Notes: generated by a model not told the origin, from the sequence alone. A stretch of DNA of 13,169 nt from UBA668 sp049424465 (GCA_049424465.1 JBMSSR010000056.1:1-13169); one strand, 5' to 3'; positions 1-7,195 are shown, counted from the stretch's first letter. Program-made: numbers and translations.

Positions 1-1
1 C

Positions 2-109
2 AAGCCGAAGGACTCGGAAATCGATTCGTACATGGACAACATCTGTGCCTGTGGCACGTATCCGCGGATGAAGCAGGCCATCAAGCGCGCAGCGGGGCTG
101 ATCGTATGA
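2..109 (+). CDS. [2Fe-2S] small subunit of a molybdenum hydroxylase (IorA-like), 3' end only
   Basis: The reading frame is open from the window edge to a TGA at 107-109 and gives the last 35 residues of a protein. These contain Cys-Ala-Cys-Gly-Thr-Tyr-Pro (cysteine codons at 44-46 and 50-52), followed by MKQAIKRAAG. This is the typical ending of the second [2Fe-2S] domain (Fer2_2) in small subunits of xanthine dehydrogenase-family enzymes, where the partner cysteine pair and the plant-type ferredoxin domain lie upstream, outside the window. The family is usually about 150 residues, so roughly three quarters is missing because of the window boundary, not a break in the gene. The subunit passes electrons from the molybdenum centre. 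Its TGA overlaps the ATG of the large subunit (ATGA at 106-109), so the two are translationally coupled. Confidence 0.88.
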   Translation, partial: KPKDSEIDSYMDNICACGTYPRMKQAIKRAAGLIV

Positions 110-2550
110 GCACCTACACCTCCGCCGACGTCGTCGTCTCGAACGACCCCACCAGCGGCACGATCGCCCGCCGCACGTTCCTCACCCGCACCGCAGTCGG
201 CGTCGGTGGCGCCCTCGTCGTCGGCATCGAGCTCGCCCCCGGCACACCGTGGGCCGCGGTCGCCGATGCAGCGACCACGGCGGGCGGCAGCGTCGGCGTC
301 TACGTCAGCATCGCCGCCGACGAGACGATCACCCTCGTCTGCCCGGGCAGCGAGATGGGCCAGGGCATCAGCACTGCGCTCCCGATGATCCTCGCCGAAG
401 AGCTGATGGTCGACTGGAACAAGGTCCGCTTCCAGCTCGCCGATGCCGGCGCCGGCTACAACCGGCCCGTCAAGGACGCGAACACCGGCGTGTGGTCGCC
501 CGGCACGTCGCAGAGCTCGGGCGGCAGCAACTCGGTGCGCGGTTACCACGACTACCTGCGCACGGTCGGTGCCACCATCCGTCGCCAGATGGTCTGGGCT
601 GCGAGCGCGCAGTCGGGCATCGCCACCAGCGACCTCACGGTCGTCGACGGCGTGGTCGTCCAGGTCTCGACGTCGACCGCAGTCGCCACCTATGGGCAGC
701 TCGTCACGACCGCGGCAACCATGGCCCCCAACGACGTGGCGTGGGTGCAGCCCCCGTACCGCTACATCGGTCAGCCGCTGCGTCGCCTCGACATCCCGTC
801 GAAGGTCAACGGCTCGGCGGTGTTCGGCATCGACGTCCGCCTGCCCGGCATGCTGTACGCCTCGGTGGTGCAGGCTCCCAAGGTCGGCCAGACCGTCGGT
901 GCCATCGGCGCCGCACCCGCCGGCTGCACCGTCGTGCCCATCAGCACCGGTACCGCAGTCGCCGTGGTCACCAACACGACCACGTGGCAGGCCGTCAAGG
1001 CCGCACGGTCACTGAGCGTCACCTGGGTCGACGCGGCCTACACGCCGAACATCGACTCGGTGCTCATGAAGGCCCGGGCCGAGAACCTGATGGCCACCGC
1101 GACCGGCCTCGCCACCTCACCGGTCATCGGTGACGCCAACGCCGTGCTGGCTGCGGCACCCGCGACGCAGAAGTACTCGCGTACCTACTCGGCGCCGTAC
1201 CTCGCCCACGTGACGATGGAGCCGATGAACTGCACCGCTCTCGTGACCGACACGTCGTGCGAGATCTGGGCCCCCACCCAGTCGCAGACCAAGTCGGTCG
1301 ACGAGGCCGTCGCCATCACCGGGCTGCCGCGCTCGGCGGTCACGCTGCACACGACGTTCCTCGGCGGTGGCTTCGGCCGGCGCCTGGCGGTCGATTACGT
1401 GCGCCAGGCCGTCGAGGTCGCAAAGGCGAACAAGGGCAAGCCGGTCAAGCTGGTGTGGAGCCGCGAGGAGGACTTCACCCACGACATCTACCGGCCTGCA
1501 TCGCTCACCAAGTTCGATGCCTCGCTCGACCTGTCCGGCAACATCACCGCGATGAAGGCCAGGGTCGTGTGCGGCTCGTCGCAGAAGTCGAGCACCGACG
1601 GCCTCGTCAACGCGCTCTACAACGTCCCTGCCAAGCTCGTCGAGTACGTCCAGGACACCATCGAGGTGCCGCTGGGCAGCTGGCGCTCGGTCGGCAACTC
1701 GCAGAACTGCTTCTTCATGGAGTCGTTCATGGACGAACTGGCGCTCGCCGCCAAGGTCGACCCGATCGCCTTCCGCAAGAAGCACCTCAACCTGGGCACA
1801 TCGGCCCACCAGCGTGCAATCGCGGTGCTCGACCGCGTAGCACTCGAGAGCGGCTGGAACACGGCGCCCCCGTCGGGCCGCCAGCGCGGTGTCGCACTGT
1901 CGATGTCGTTCGGCGACACCGTCGTGGCCGAGGTCGCCGAGGTCTCCGGCTCGGTCTCGGCCGGCTTCAAGGTGTGGAAGGTCACCGTCGTGATCGACCC
2001 GGGCACCGTGGTCAACCCCAACATCGTCAAGCAGCAGGTCGAGAGTGCCGTGCTGCAGGGCCTCGGCGCCGCGATGTGGGACGACGTCTGGTTCACCCAG
2101 GGCGAGCCCAAGCGCAAGAACTTCAACACCTACCGGATGCTGAAGCTGAGGGAGGCGCCGGTCATCAACACCGTCATCCTCCAGAGTGGTGCACCGATCG
2201 GCGGTATCGGCGAGCCCGGCTTGCCGCCCATCGCGCCGGCAGTCGCGAACGCGATCGCCAAGCTCACCAGCACCCGCCTGCGCTCGCTGCCGTTCGCACC
2301 GCAGCCGGTGGCACCGGTGATCAAGAGCTTCACGCCCACGTCGGGCCCCGTCGGCACGTCGGTCACCATCACCGGCACCGACCTGACCGGCGCCACCAAG
2401 GTGACGTTCAACGGCACGGCAGCCACGTACACCGTGGTGTCGAGCACGACCATCACCACCAAGGTGCCGACCGGCGCCACCACGGGCAAGATCGCCGTCA
2501 CCACCAAGGGCGGTACGGCCACGTCGACGGCGACCTTCACCGTCGGCTGA
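106..2550 (+). CDS. Tat-exported molybdenum hydroxylase large subunit (IorB-like) with a C-terminal IPT/TIG domain
   Basis: This 814-residue protein matches the molybdopterin-binding subunit of two-component aldehyde/N-heterocycle hydroxylases (isoquinoline 1-oxidoreductase beta type). Residues 1-58 hold a twin-arginine signal (ARRTFL, R22-R23), a hydrophobic stretch and small residues near A53-A55, so export in the folded state is expected, probably carrying the small subunit along. Cofactor-binding landmarks are SEMGQG near residue 83, GGGFGRR at 420-426 and GIGEPG at 700-705. E703 sits where the family has its catalytic glutamate. The enzyme core ends near residue 733 (RSLPFAPQ). Residues 737-813 then form a Thr/Gly/Val-rich beta module (IKSFTPTSGPVGTSVTITG, then VTFNG) typical of IPT/TIG domains, which is unusual for this family. 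The ATG overlaps the stop of the small subunit. No FAD subunit or XdhC-type maturation gene is seen downstream. The substrate is unknown; an aldehyde or N-heteroaromatic compound is a family-level guess. Confidence 0.93.
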   Translation: MSTYTSADVVVSNDPTSGTIARRTFLTRTAVGVGGALVVGIELAPGTPWAAVADAATTAGGSVGVYVSIAADETITLVCPGSEMGQGISTALPMILAEELMVDWNKVRFQLADAGAGYNRPVKDANTGVWSPGTSQSSGGSNSVRGYHDYLRTVGATIRRQMVWAASAQSGIATSDLTVVDGVVVQVSTSTAVATYGQLVTTAATMAPNDVAWVQPPYRYIGQPLRRLDIPSKVNGSAVFGIDVRLPGMLYASVVQAPKVGQTVGAIGAAPAGCTVVPISTGTAVAVVTNTTTWQAVKAARSLSVTWVDAAYTPNIDSVLMKARAENLMATATGLATSPVIGDANAVLAAAPATQKYSRTYSAPYLAHVTMEPMNCTALVTDTSCEIWAPTQSQTKSVDEAVAITGLPRSAVTLHTTFLGGGFGRRLAVDYVRQAVEVAKANKGKPVKLVWSREEDFTHDIYRPASLTKFDASLDLSGNITAMKARVVCGSSQKSSTDGLVNALYNVPAKLVEYVQDTIEVPLGSWRSVGNSQNCFFMESFMDELALAAKVDPIAFRKKHLNLGTSAHQRAIAVLDRVALESGWNTAPPSGRQRGVALSMSFGDTVVAEVAEVSGSVSAGFKVWKVTVVIDPGTVVNPNIVKQQVESAVLQGLGAAMWDDVWFTQGEPKRKNFNTYRMLKLREAPVINTVILQSGAPIGGIGEPGLPPIAPAVANAIAKLTSTRLRSLPFAPQPVAPVIKSFTPTSGPVGTSVTITGTDLTGATKVTFNGTAATYTVVSSTTITTKVPTGATTGKIAVTTKGGTATSTATFTVG

Positions 2551-2562
2551 CGCCGCTCGTCT

Positions 2563-2623
2563 GCGCACCGTGCCAGTCGGCCGACTCGCCGCCACCGACG
2601 ATCGGCCACTGGCACGGTGGCGC
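2563..2623 (+). terminator. Long imperfect hairpin after the molybdenum hydroxylase gene
   Basis: The left arm CACCGTGCCAGT (2566-2577) plus GGCCGA (2579-2584) pairs with TCGGCC (2602-2607) plus ACTGGCACGGTG (2608-2619). The stem has 18 base pairs with one bulged C at 2578 and a 17-nt loop. Three further GC pairs (2563-2565 with 2621-2623) extend the base if G2620 is bulged. It starts 13 nt after the stop codon and precedes the next gene. No U-tract follows, so it would be a U-less terminator or RNA 3'-end stabiliser of the kind often proposed in high-GC actinobacteria. A protein-binding palindrome is less likely because of the large loop. Confidence 0.62.
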
Positions 2624-2681
2624 TGCACCCTGCAGAGTCACGGCAGGCGCTGCCGCCACGGCGGCGCACCGAGGACTCGCC

Positions 2682-3032
2682 ATGCGCTCGCACTACGTCT
2701 CGCCCCGCGCCTACGCCGCCGTGCTCGTCCGGCGCTCGCTGCTCATGCTGCCGGCGCTCGTCGTCTCTGCAGCGACGGGTGGTCTCATCGGCTTCTGGAT
2801 GCTCAGCGCACGCGGTCTGGAGGGGTCGGACCCGATCGCGGAACAGGGCGCCTACGGGTGGCTCGTGCGCATTCTCACGAACGGCGTGGTGCTCGTCGCG
2901 CCCTCGTACGCCGGCCTGTGGTGGGCCATCCGTGCCCGCCGCCTGGGCGCAGGAAGCCTTGCCCTCGTCGCGGTGGCGGTGCACCTGACGGTGATCGGCG
3001 CCGTCTGGACGCTCATCGCTGTCGCGACGTGA
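2682..3032 (+). CDS. Small three-helix membrane protein of unknown function
   Basis: I do not recognise this 116-residue protein. It is strongly hydrophobic, with predicted membrane helices at about residues 19-41 (after the RR at 17-18), 60-83 and 92-114, separated by short charged loops (ARGLEGSDPIAEQGAYG; RARRLGAG). Codon third positions are mostly G or C, as in its neighbours, which supports real coding. The ATG at 2682 is chosen because a weak GAGG (2671-2674) lies 7 nt upstream and the helices begin soon after it. The same frame stays open far upstream, but that stretch lies in another frame of the molybdenum hydroxylase gene and is not protein-like. It sits behind the hairpin at 2563-2623, so it may be transcribed separately. 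It ends 38 nt before the convergent flavoprotein gene; I see no clear terminator in 3033-3070. Confidence 0.62.
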   Translation: MRSHYVSPRAYAAVLVRRSLLMLPALVVSAATGGLIGFWMLSARGLEGSDPIAEQGAYGWLVRILTNGVVLVAPSYAGLWWAIRARRLGAGSLALVAVAVHLTVIGAVWTLIAVAT

Positions 3033-3070
3033 CTCGGGGCACTTCGACGCGCCTCCCGATGCACGCCGTC

Positions 3071-4147
3071 TCAGGTCTGGACGAATCCCTCGAAGCGTCG
3101 CTTCAGGTAGCCCATGAATGCCGGCGAGACACCCTCGGCGACGAGGTCGGCCTCTGTCGCAGGCGGAGTGCGCGGGACCCACGTCGGATCGGTCGCCCGG
3201 CGCGCGAAATCGTGGTGCAGGATGCCGGCACGGCCGACGGCGACCACATCGACGCCGTCGTCGAGCGCGCGCTGCAACGCCACCGGCGTCCGTAGGTGAC
3301 CGGCCACGGCAAGTCGTGTCGTACCCCGCGGCAGCTCGGCGAAGACCTCGATGAGCCGTCGACCGCGGTGGTGCTCGCTCACCGGTTCCTTGTCCACGTG
3401 CCACAGCGACATGTCGATGAGGTCGATCGCTCCAGTGTCGACGAGGCACCCGAACAGTTCGCACATCTCGTCGGTGTCGACGCCGAACCGCTCGGCGGAC
3501 AACCGGACACCGAGTGCCAGCGCGTCGCCGCACTCGGCACGCACCCCGTCGACGATGTCGAGCAGCAGGCGGCACCGGTTGTCGAACGACCCGCCGTAGC
3601 GATCGGTGCGACGGTTCGTCTCCGCCGAGAGGAACTGGCCGATGAGGTAGCCGTGTGCGCCGTGCAGCTCGACGCCGTGGAACCCGGCGCGCTGGGCACG
3701 TCGGGCCGCAGCGACAAAGTCATGGGTGACCTGTTCGACCTCGTCGGTGGTGAGCGCTCGGGCACCGCTGTCCGCGTCGTCCGATGCCGAGACGGGCTGC
3801 GTTCCGATGACGTCGGCCGGGGCATCGAGCCCCGCGTGGTGCAGCTGGACGTAACTGACCGTTCCCGTGGCGTTCAGGTCGCGCGCCAAGCGGGTGAGGC
3901 CGTCGAGGTGCTCGTCACCGAAGATTCCCAACTGCCCGGCGAAACCCTGGCCGACGCGCTGCACGTGCGAAGCACAGGTCATGGTGAGGCCGAACCCACC
4001 GGTGGCGCGCATCGTGAGCCACCGGTGCTCCTCGTCGCTCAACGTGCCGTCAGCGTGGCTCTGCTGGTTGGTGAGCGGGGCCAGCATCACGCGATTCGGC
4101 ATCGACGGCCCGTGCGCGAACGAGAGCGGATCGGAGATCGAGGTCAT
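3071..4147 (-). CDS. Old Yellow Enzyme-family NADH:flavin oxidoreductase
   Basis: This 358-residue protein is a single FMN-binding TIM barrel of the OYE family, which reduces activated C=C bonds with NAD(P)H. Visible landmarks are PNRVMLAPLTN near the N-terminus (residues 17-27), QLHHAG at 101-106, and LHGAHGY at 161-167, which supplies the H162/H165 substrate-anchoring pair and the Y167 proton donor position. FLSAETNRRTDRYGGS (172-187) is the family signature, and VAGHLRTP (281-288) and VAVGRAGI (302-309) form the phosphate-binding end of the barrel. The protein stops after the barrel, without the Fe-S, FAD and NAD domains of 2,4-dienoyl-CoA reductase-type enzymes. The ATG at 4147 gives the normal N-terminus, although the frame extends upstream. 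No strong Shine-Dalgarno is seen. It is the last gene of the minus-strand cluster, 58 nt after the kinase. Its role there (reducing an unsaturated intermediate or detoxifying) is inference. Confidence 0.93.
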   Translation of the reverse strand: MTSISDPLSFAHGPSMPNRVMLAPLTNQQSHADGTLSDEEHRWLTMRATGGFGLTMTCASHVQRVGQGFAGQLGIFGDEHLDGLTRLARDLNATGTVSYVQLHHAGLDAPADVIGTQPVSASDDADSGARALTTDEVEQVTHDFVAAARRAQRAGFHGVELHGAHGYLIGQFLSAETNRRTDRYGGSFDNRCRLLLDIVDGVRAECGDALALGVRLSAERFGVDTDEMCELFGCLVDTGAIDLIDMSLWHVDKEPVSEHHRGRRLIEVFAELPRGTTRLAVAGHLRTPVALQRALDDGVDVVAVGRAGILHHDFARRATDPTWVPRTPPATEADLVAEGVSPAFMGYLKRRFEGFVQT

Positions 4148-4205
4148 GAACCGACTCTGCCAGAGCGGCGTCGGCCACAGCGAGTTCGTGCAGAACGGCT
4201 GTCGG

Positions 4206-5201
4206 TCAGGTCCATCTCGACGACTGCCGCACGGCGAACCGGTGCGCTGCGTCCCGCGTGCCCTCGAGGTCGACGATGCCGGCGTCGCTGCCGAGACCGG
4301 TCGCCACGAGCGATGCCGCCAGCACGCCCAGCTCTGCGGCACGGACCGGGTCGTCACCGAGCATCAGGCCCCGGATGTAGCCCGCCGTCACCGAGTCGCC
4401 GCAGCCCGTCGTGTCGACGACGTCGACCACCCGCCCCGGCACGTGTACCGCCTGCTCGCGGGCGCCGCCGCGGCAGCCGTCAGCGCCGAGGGTGACCACG
4501 ACCCGCCCGGCGCCGTGGTCGAGCGCGTGGCGCGCCGCCACGAGTGGGTCGTCGACCCCGAACAGGTCGCACAACTGCTCCTCGTTCGGCACGAGGTGGT
4601 CGACCAGCGGCAGCAGCGCCCGCATGTCGTCGCCGCGGATCGAGGGGTTGGCACCGAGCACGTCCATCACCGTCGTCATCCCTGCTGCGCGCGCCCACGC
4701 CGCGACCTCACGAATCGGCGCACCGCCGAAGTCACCCATGCGATCGGGGCCGCCGATGAGCAACACCGAACCCGACGTCACGGTCGACCGCTCGACCACG
4801 TCCAGCGTGAGATGCCCGTTCGCCCCGATGACGTGAAAGGCCGGACGGTCCCCATTGGGTTTGATCGGCAGGATGGTCGCCGAGGTCTGCGCGGCCGGGG
4901 TGCGCACCACACCTCGGGTGTCGATGCCGTGGCGGCCCATCAGTGCGAGCAGGAAGTCCCCGACCTCGTCGGTTCCGATGCACCCGATGGTGACGACGTG
5001 TGCCCCCAGCTTGGCGAGATCGACTGCGGTACCCGCTGCCGTCCCTGCAGCGCTGAGGCGGATCTGCTCGATACGCGCACCACCCTGCCCCGGCGGGATC
5101 TCCGAGATCGGCCGGCCGTGGATGTCGAGGATGTGCACGCCGATGCACACCACGGTGTTCTCGCGGCCCGTCGTGGCGGGCGATGCCGTGTTCGGGCTCA
5201 T
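4206..5201 (-). CDS. PfkB-family (ribokinase-like) carbohydrate kinase with two atypical signature residues
   Basis: This 331-residue protein has the full ribokinase fold length. Seen in order: IGVHILDIHGRP (20-31), a first signature region at 52-76 ending in GCIG, VPNEEQ at 204-209 (the N-x-x-E region that helps place Mg-ATP), VVVTLGADG at 234-242, and DTTGCGDSVTAGY at 263-275, in which D269 is the expected catalytic base. Two conserved positions differ. The sugar-contacting Asn of signature 1 is Gly57 (AAGTAAGTAVDLAKLG), and the usual small residue of the anion-hole GAGD is Cys267. These suggest a substrate unlike ordinary ribose or fructose, but the enzyme looks intact. The ATG overlaps the aldolase TGA (5198-5201), so kinase and aldolase are coupled, which fits phosphorylation before aldol cleavage. 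A nucleoside or sugar-acid kinase is an alternative within the family. Confidence 0.92.
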   Translation of the reverse strand: MSPNTASPATTGRENTVVCIGVHILDIHGRPISEIPPGQGGARIEQIRLSAAGTAAGTAVDLAKLGAHVVTIGCIGTDEVGDFLLALMGRHGIDTRGVVRTPAAQTSATILPIKPNGDRPAFHVIGANGHLTLDVVERSTVTSGSVLLIGGPDRMGDFGGAPIREVAAWARAAGMTTVMDVLGANPSIRGDDMRALLPLVDHLVPNEEQLCDLFGVDDPLVAARHALDHGAGRVVVTLGADGCRGGAREQAVHVPGRVVDVVDTTGCGDSVTAGYIRGLMLGDDPVRAAELGVLAASLVATGLGSDAGIVDLEGTRDAAHRFAVRQSSRWT

Positions 5202-5839
5202 CGCTGCGACCCGTACCGCAGGCGCGACGACTGCTGGCGAACGTCATCGAGCTCTGCCGGTGTGAGGATGCGCGGTTCGCCGATCTGGCGGGCGCGCCAG
5301 TACAGCGCACACAGCCACTCGAGCAGCACCGCGCGCTCGTACGCCTGCCGCAGCGTTGCGCCGATCGCCACGGTGCCGTGGTTCTGCAGGATGGCCGCTG
5401 TCCGCTGGTCGAGTGCGGCGGCGAGGTTGGCCGCGAGGGGTGCCGAGCCGAAGGTCGCATACGGCGCCACCCGCACTGGTCCGCCGAGCCCGTTGATCGT
5501 GTAGTGCACCGCCGGCAGTTCGTCGAGCACCACCGACACTGCAGTGGCGAACGGCGAATGGGTGTGCACCACTGCGACCGCATCGGTGTGGCGGTACACC
5601 GCGAGGTGCATCGGCACCTCCGACGATGGGCGGTAGTCGCCACTGACCTGGAACCCGTCGACGTCGACGAGACAGATGTCGCCGGGGTCGGCGGTCTCCG
5701 CGTCGCGTCCGCTCGGGGTGATGAGCACACCCTCCGGCACCCTGATGCTGAGGTTGCCCGACGTCCCGACGCTCAGGCCCGAGGTCGAGGCACGGCGCGC
5801 GAAGTCGACGATCTGCTCGCGCTCGGCCCGGTGGTCCAC
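5198..5839 (-). CDS. Class II aldolase/adducin-family protein (FucA-like)
   Basis: At 213 residues this matches the zinc-dependent class II aldolase/epimerase family (L-fuculose-1-phosphate aldolase, L-ribulose-5-phosphate 4-epimerase). Visible are GTSGNLSIR (25-33), which binds phosphate with ITPSGRD (40-46); the catalytic acid in PSSE (E74); the metal-binding HTH (H92 and H94); and the third metal histidine in QNHG (H154). These positions nearly coincide with E. coli FucA numbering, so the expected reaction is reversible cleavage of a ketose 1-phosphate to dihydroxyacetone phosphate plus an aldehyde. The C-terminal end (LRYGSQR) is like those of aldolases of the family. The GTG at 5839 is chosen because it gives the family length and begins 2 nt after the aminotransferase stop. 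The stop overlaps the kinase start. Epimerase or decarboxylase activity cannot be excluded. Confidence 0.92.
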   Translation of the reverse strand: MDHRAEREQIVDFARRASTSGLSVGTSGNLSIRVPEGVLITPSGRDAETADPGDICLVDVDGFQVSGDYRPSSEVPMHLAVYRHTDAVAVVHTHSPFATAVSVVLDELPAVHYTINGLGGPVRVAPYATFGSAPLAANLAAALDQRTAAILQNHGTVAIGATLRQAYERAVLLEWLCALYWRARQIGEPRILTPAELDDVRQQSSRLRYGSQR

Positions 5840-5841
5840 CG

Positions 5842-7089
5842 TCAGTCGGCCCCGAACTCTGCGCGCACCCGCTCGAACGCGATGTCGGTGGCACGCAGCG
5901 CCGTGTCGACGTCCTCGTCGGTGTGCGCGGCGCACGTGAACCAGTTGTGCCACGGGTGCAGGTACGCACCGTGCTGCGCCGAGACCCCGGCCCACAGGTG
6001 CGCCCGCTGGAACTCGGTGTCCGCGGCGAAGGTCATGAGCGGCATCGTCACCGGTCCGGTCTGGTTGACGACCAGCCCGTGTGCGCGGGCCTGCGCGGCG
6101 AGGCCGTCGCGGAGGCGCTGGCCGGCCCGCTGCATCGCGCCGAGTCCGTCCTCGTCGCGCAGCGCGTTGATCGTCGCCACCGCAGCAGCCATCGACACCG
6201 CCGAGAACCAGAACGAGCCGGTGGCGTAGATCGACTCGGCGCCGGACCGGAAGCGGTCGTTGCCGAGCACCGCGCCGAGCGCGTAGCCGTTCGCGATCGC
6301 CTTGCTCCATGCGCTGAGGTCGGGCATGACGCCGACGGTCTCCCATGAGCCGCCCAGCGCCATGCGGAAGCCGGCGCGGACATCGTCGAGGATGAGCGCG
6401 GCCCCGGTCTCGTCGCACACGGTGCGCAGGTACTTGGCCCATTCGGGGTCGACCATCTCCTGGTCGAAGCGCGCGTCGTGCTTGAACGGCGACACGACGA
6501 TCGCGGCAAGGTCGTCGCCACACTCCTCCACCGCCGTCTTGACGCTCTCGTAGTCGTTGAACCGGTAGTGGACGAGGTGCGCCCGGTCCTCTGCCGTCGT
6601 GCCGGACGGGTTGGGTGTGCACCACGGCGCGGCACCGTGGTACGCACCCTTGGCCACCATCACCTTGCGCCGCTTGGTCGCCGCACGGGCGATGGTGACG
6701 CACATCGTCGTGGCGTCGGTGCCGTTCTTGGCGAGCATCGACCAATCGGCGTGGTCGACCGTCTCGACGAACAGTTCGCAGAGCTCGACCATCACCGGTG
6801 ACGGTCCGTTCTGGCAGTCGGCCAGCTCGAGCTGTGCCGCAGCAGCAGCGTCGACCGCGGGGTGATGATGGCCGAGCACGATCGGTCCATAGCTGCACAT
6901 GAAGTCGATGTACTCGTTGCCGTCGACGTCCCAGATGCGGCCGCCCTCGCCGCGTGCCAGGAACTGCGGATAGCCCTCCGGCAGCGCTCGCGCGCTCTGG
7001 TGTCCGTACATCCCGTTCGGGATGACCGCCTTGGCGCGGGCACGCCACGGATGATCGATGTCGAGCGGGTGGTTGGTCAGCAGTGTCAT
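5842..7089 (-). CDS. Class III PLP-dependent aminotransferase (glutamate-1-semialdehyde aminomutase-like)
   Basis: This 415-residue protein has the class III fold: RIWDVDGNEYIDF (51-63), GHHHPAV (73-79), NGTDATTMCVTIARA (122-136) for PLP phosphate binding, GAYHG (148-152), LILDDVRAGFR (232-242) and SAWSKAIANGY (259-269). K263 is the expected Schiff-base lysine and D235 binds the pyridine nitrogen. Position 236 is Asp where most family members read DEV. The ATG at 7089 has AGGA 8 nt upstream and gives the usual N-terminus; the frame continues upstream only as non-conserved sequence. It would move an amino group between an amine or amino-sugar-like substrate and a keto acid, or shift it within one molecule. 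It lies 106 nt after the transketolase genes and 2 nt before the aldolase, consistent with making a carbonyl compound for the kinase/aldolase steps. The substrate is unknown. Confidence 0.93.
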   Translation of the reverse strand: MTLLTNHPLDIDHPWRARAKAVIPNGMYGHQSARALPEGYPQFLARGEGGRIWDVDGNEYIDFMCSYGPIVLGHHHPAVDAAAAAQLELADCQNGPSPVMVELCELFVETVDHADWSMLAKNGTDATTMCVTIARAATKRRKVMVAKGAYHGAAPWCTPNPSGTTAEDRAHLVHYRFNDYESVKTAVEECGDDLAAIVVSPFKHDARFDQEMVDPEWAKYLRTVCDETGAALILDDVRAGFRMALGGSWETVGVMPDLSAWSKAIANGYALGAVLGNDRFRSGAESIYATGSFWFSAVSMAAAVATINALRDEDGLGAMQRAGQRLRDGLAAQARAHGLVVNQTGPVTMPLMTFAADTEFQRAHLWAGVSAQHGAYLHPWHNWFTCAAHTDEDVDTALRATDIAFERVRAEFGAD

Positions 7090-7141
7090 CTCGGTGGTCC
7101 TGTGGTGTCCTGGGAGTGGGGTCGTGTCGGAGAGCGGCGAC

Positions 7142-7154
7142 TGCGGTGACCGCA
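7142..7154. promoter_or_regulatory. 13-bp palindrome in the transketolase-aminotransferase gap
   Basis: TGCGGT-G-ACCGCA is a perfect 6-bp inverted repeat around one central base, inside the 106-nt gap 7090-7195. That gap is the largest inside the minus-strand cluster. A one-base centre makes an RNA hairpin unlikely, so a small operator half-site pair is the better guess. I find no convincing -10/-35 pair on the minus strand between it and the aminotransferase start, and a repeat this short can arise by chance in GC-rich DNA. The rest of the gap shows nothing else beyond the aminotransferase ribosome-binding site. Confidence 0.2.
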
Positions 7155-7195
7155 CCGGGGTGGCACGGACGCGCAGCGAGTGCAGGTTGTGGGGA

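Noticed and set aside
1117..2628. Long minus-strand open frame opposite the molybdenum hydroxylase
   Set aside because: It is antisense to clearly conserved motifs (GGGFGRR, GIGEPG), and its translation is Arg/Asp/Gly-rich with no recognisable domain. This is expected from GC-rich codon bias.
1257..2681. Plus-strand open frame running into the small membrane protein
   Set aside because: Upstream of the ATG at 2682 it overlaps the hydroxylase in another frame and is Arg/His/Gly-rich without domain features. Only the part from 2682 is protein-like.
3033..3070. Possible terminator between the convergent genes
   Set aside because: I could not find a stem of useful length in these 38 bases.
2130..3575. 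Minus-strand open frame across the hydroxylase end, membrane protein and flavoprotein gene
   Set aside because: It crosses three genes and a hairpin and has no conserved motif; the flavoprotein frame carries all family signatures instead.
4148..4357. N-terminal extension of the flavoprotein in the same frame
   Set aside because: It would overlap the kinase gene, is not conserved-looking (Arg/Ser/Trp-rich), and the ATG at 4147 already gives a standard OYE N-terminus.
3296..4495. Plus-strand open frame opposite the flavoprotein and kinase genes
   Set aside because: It is antisense to conserved OYE and PfkB motifs and gives no recognisable protein.
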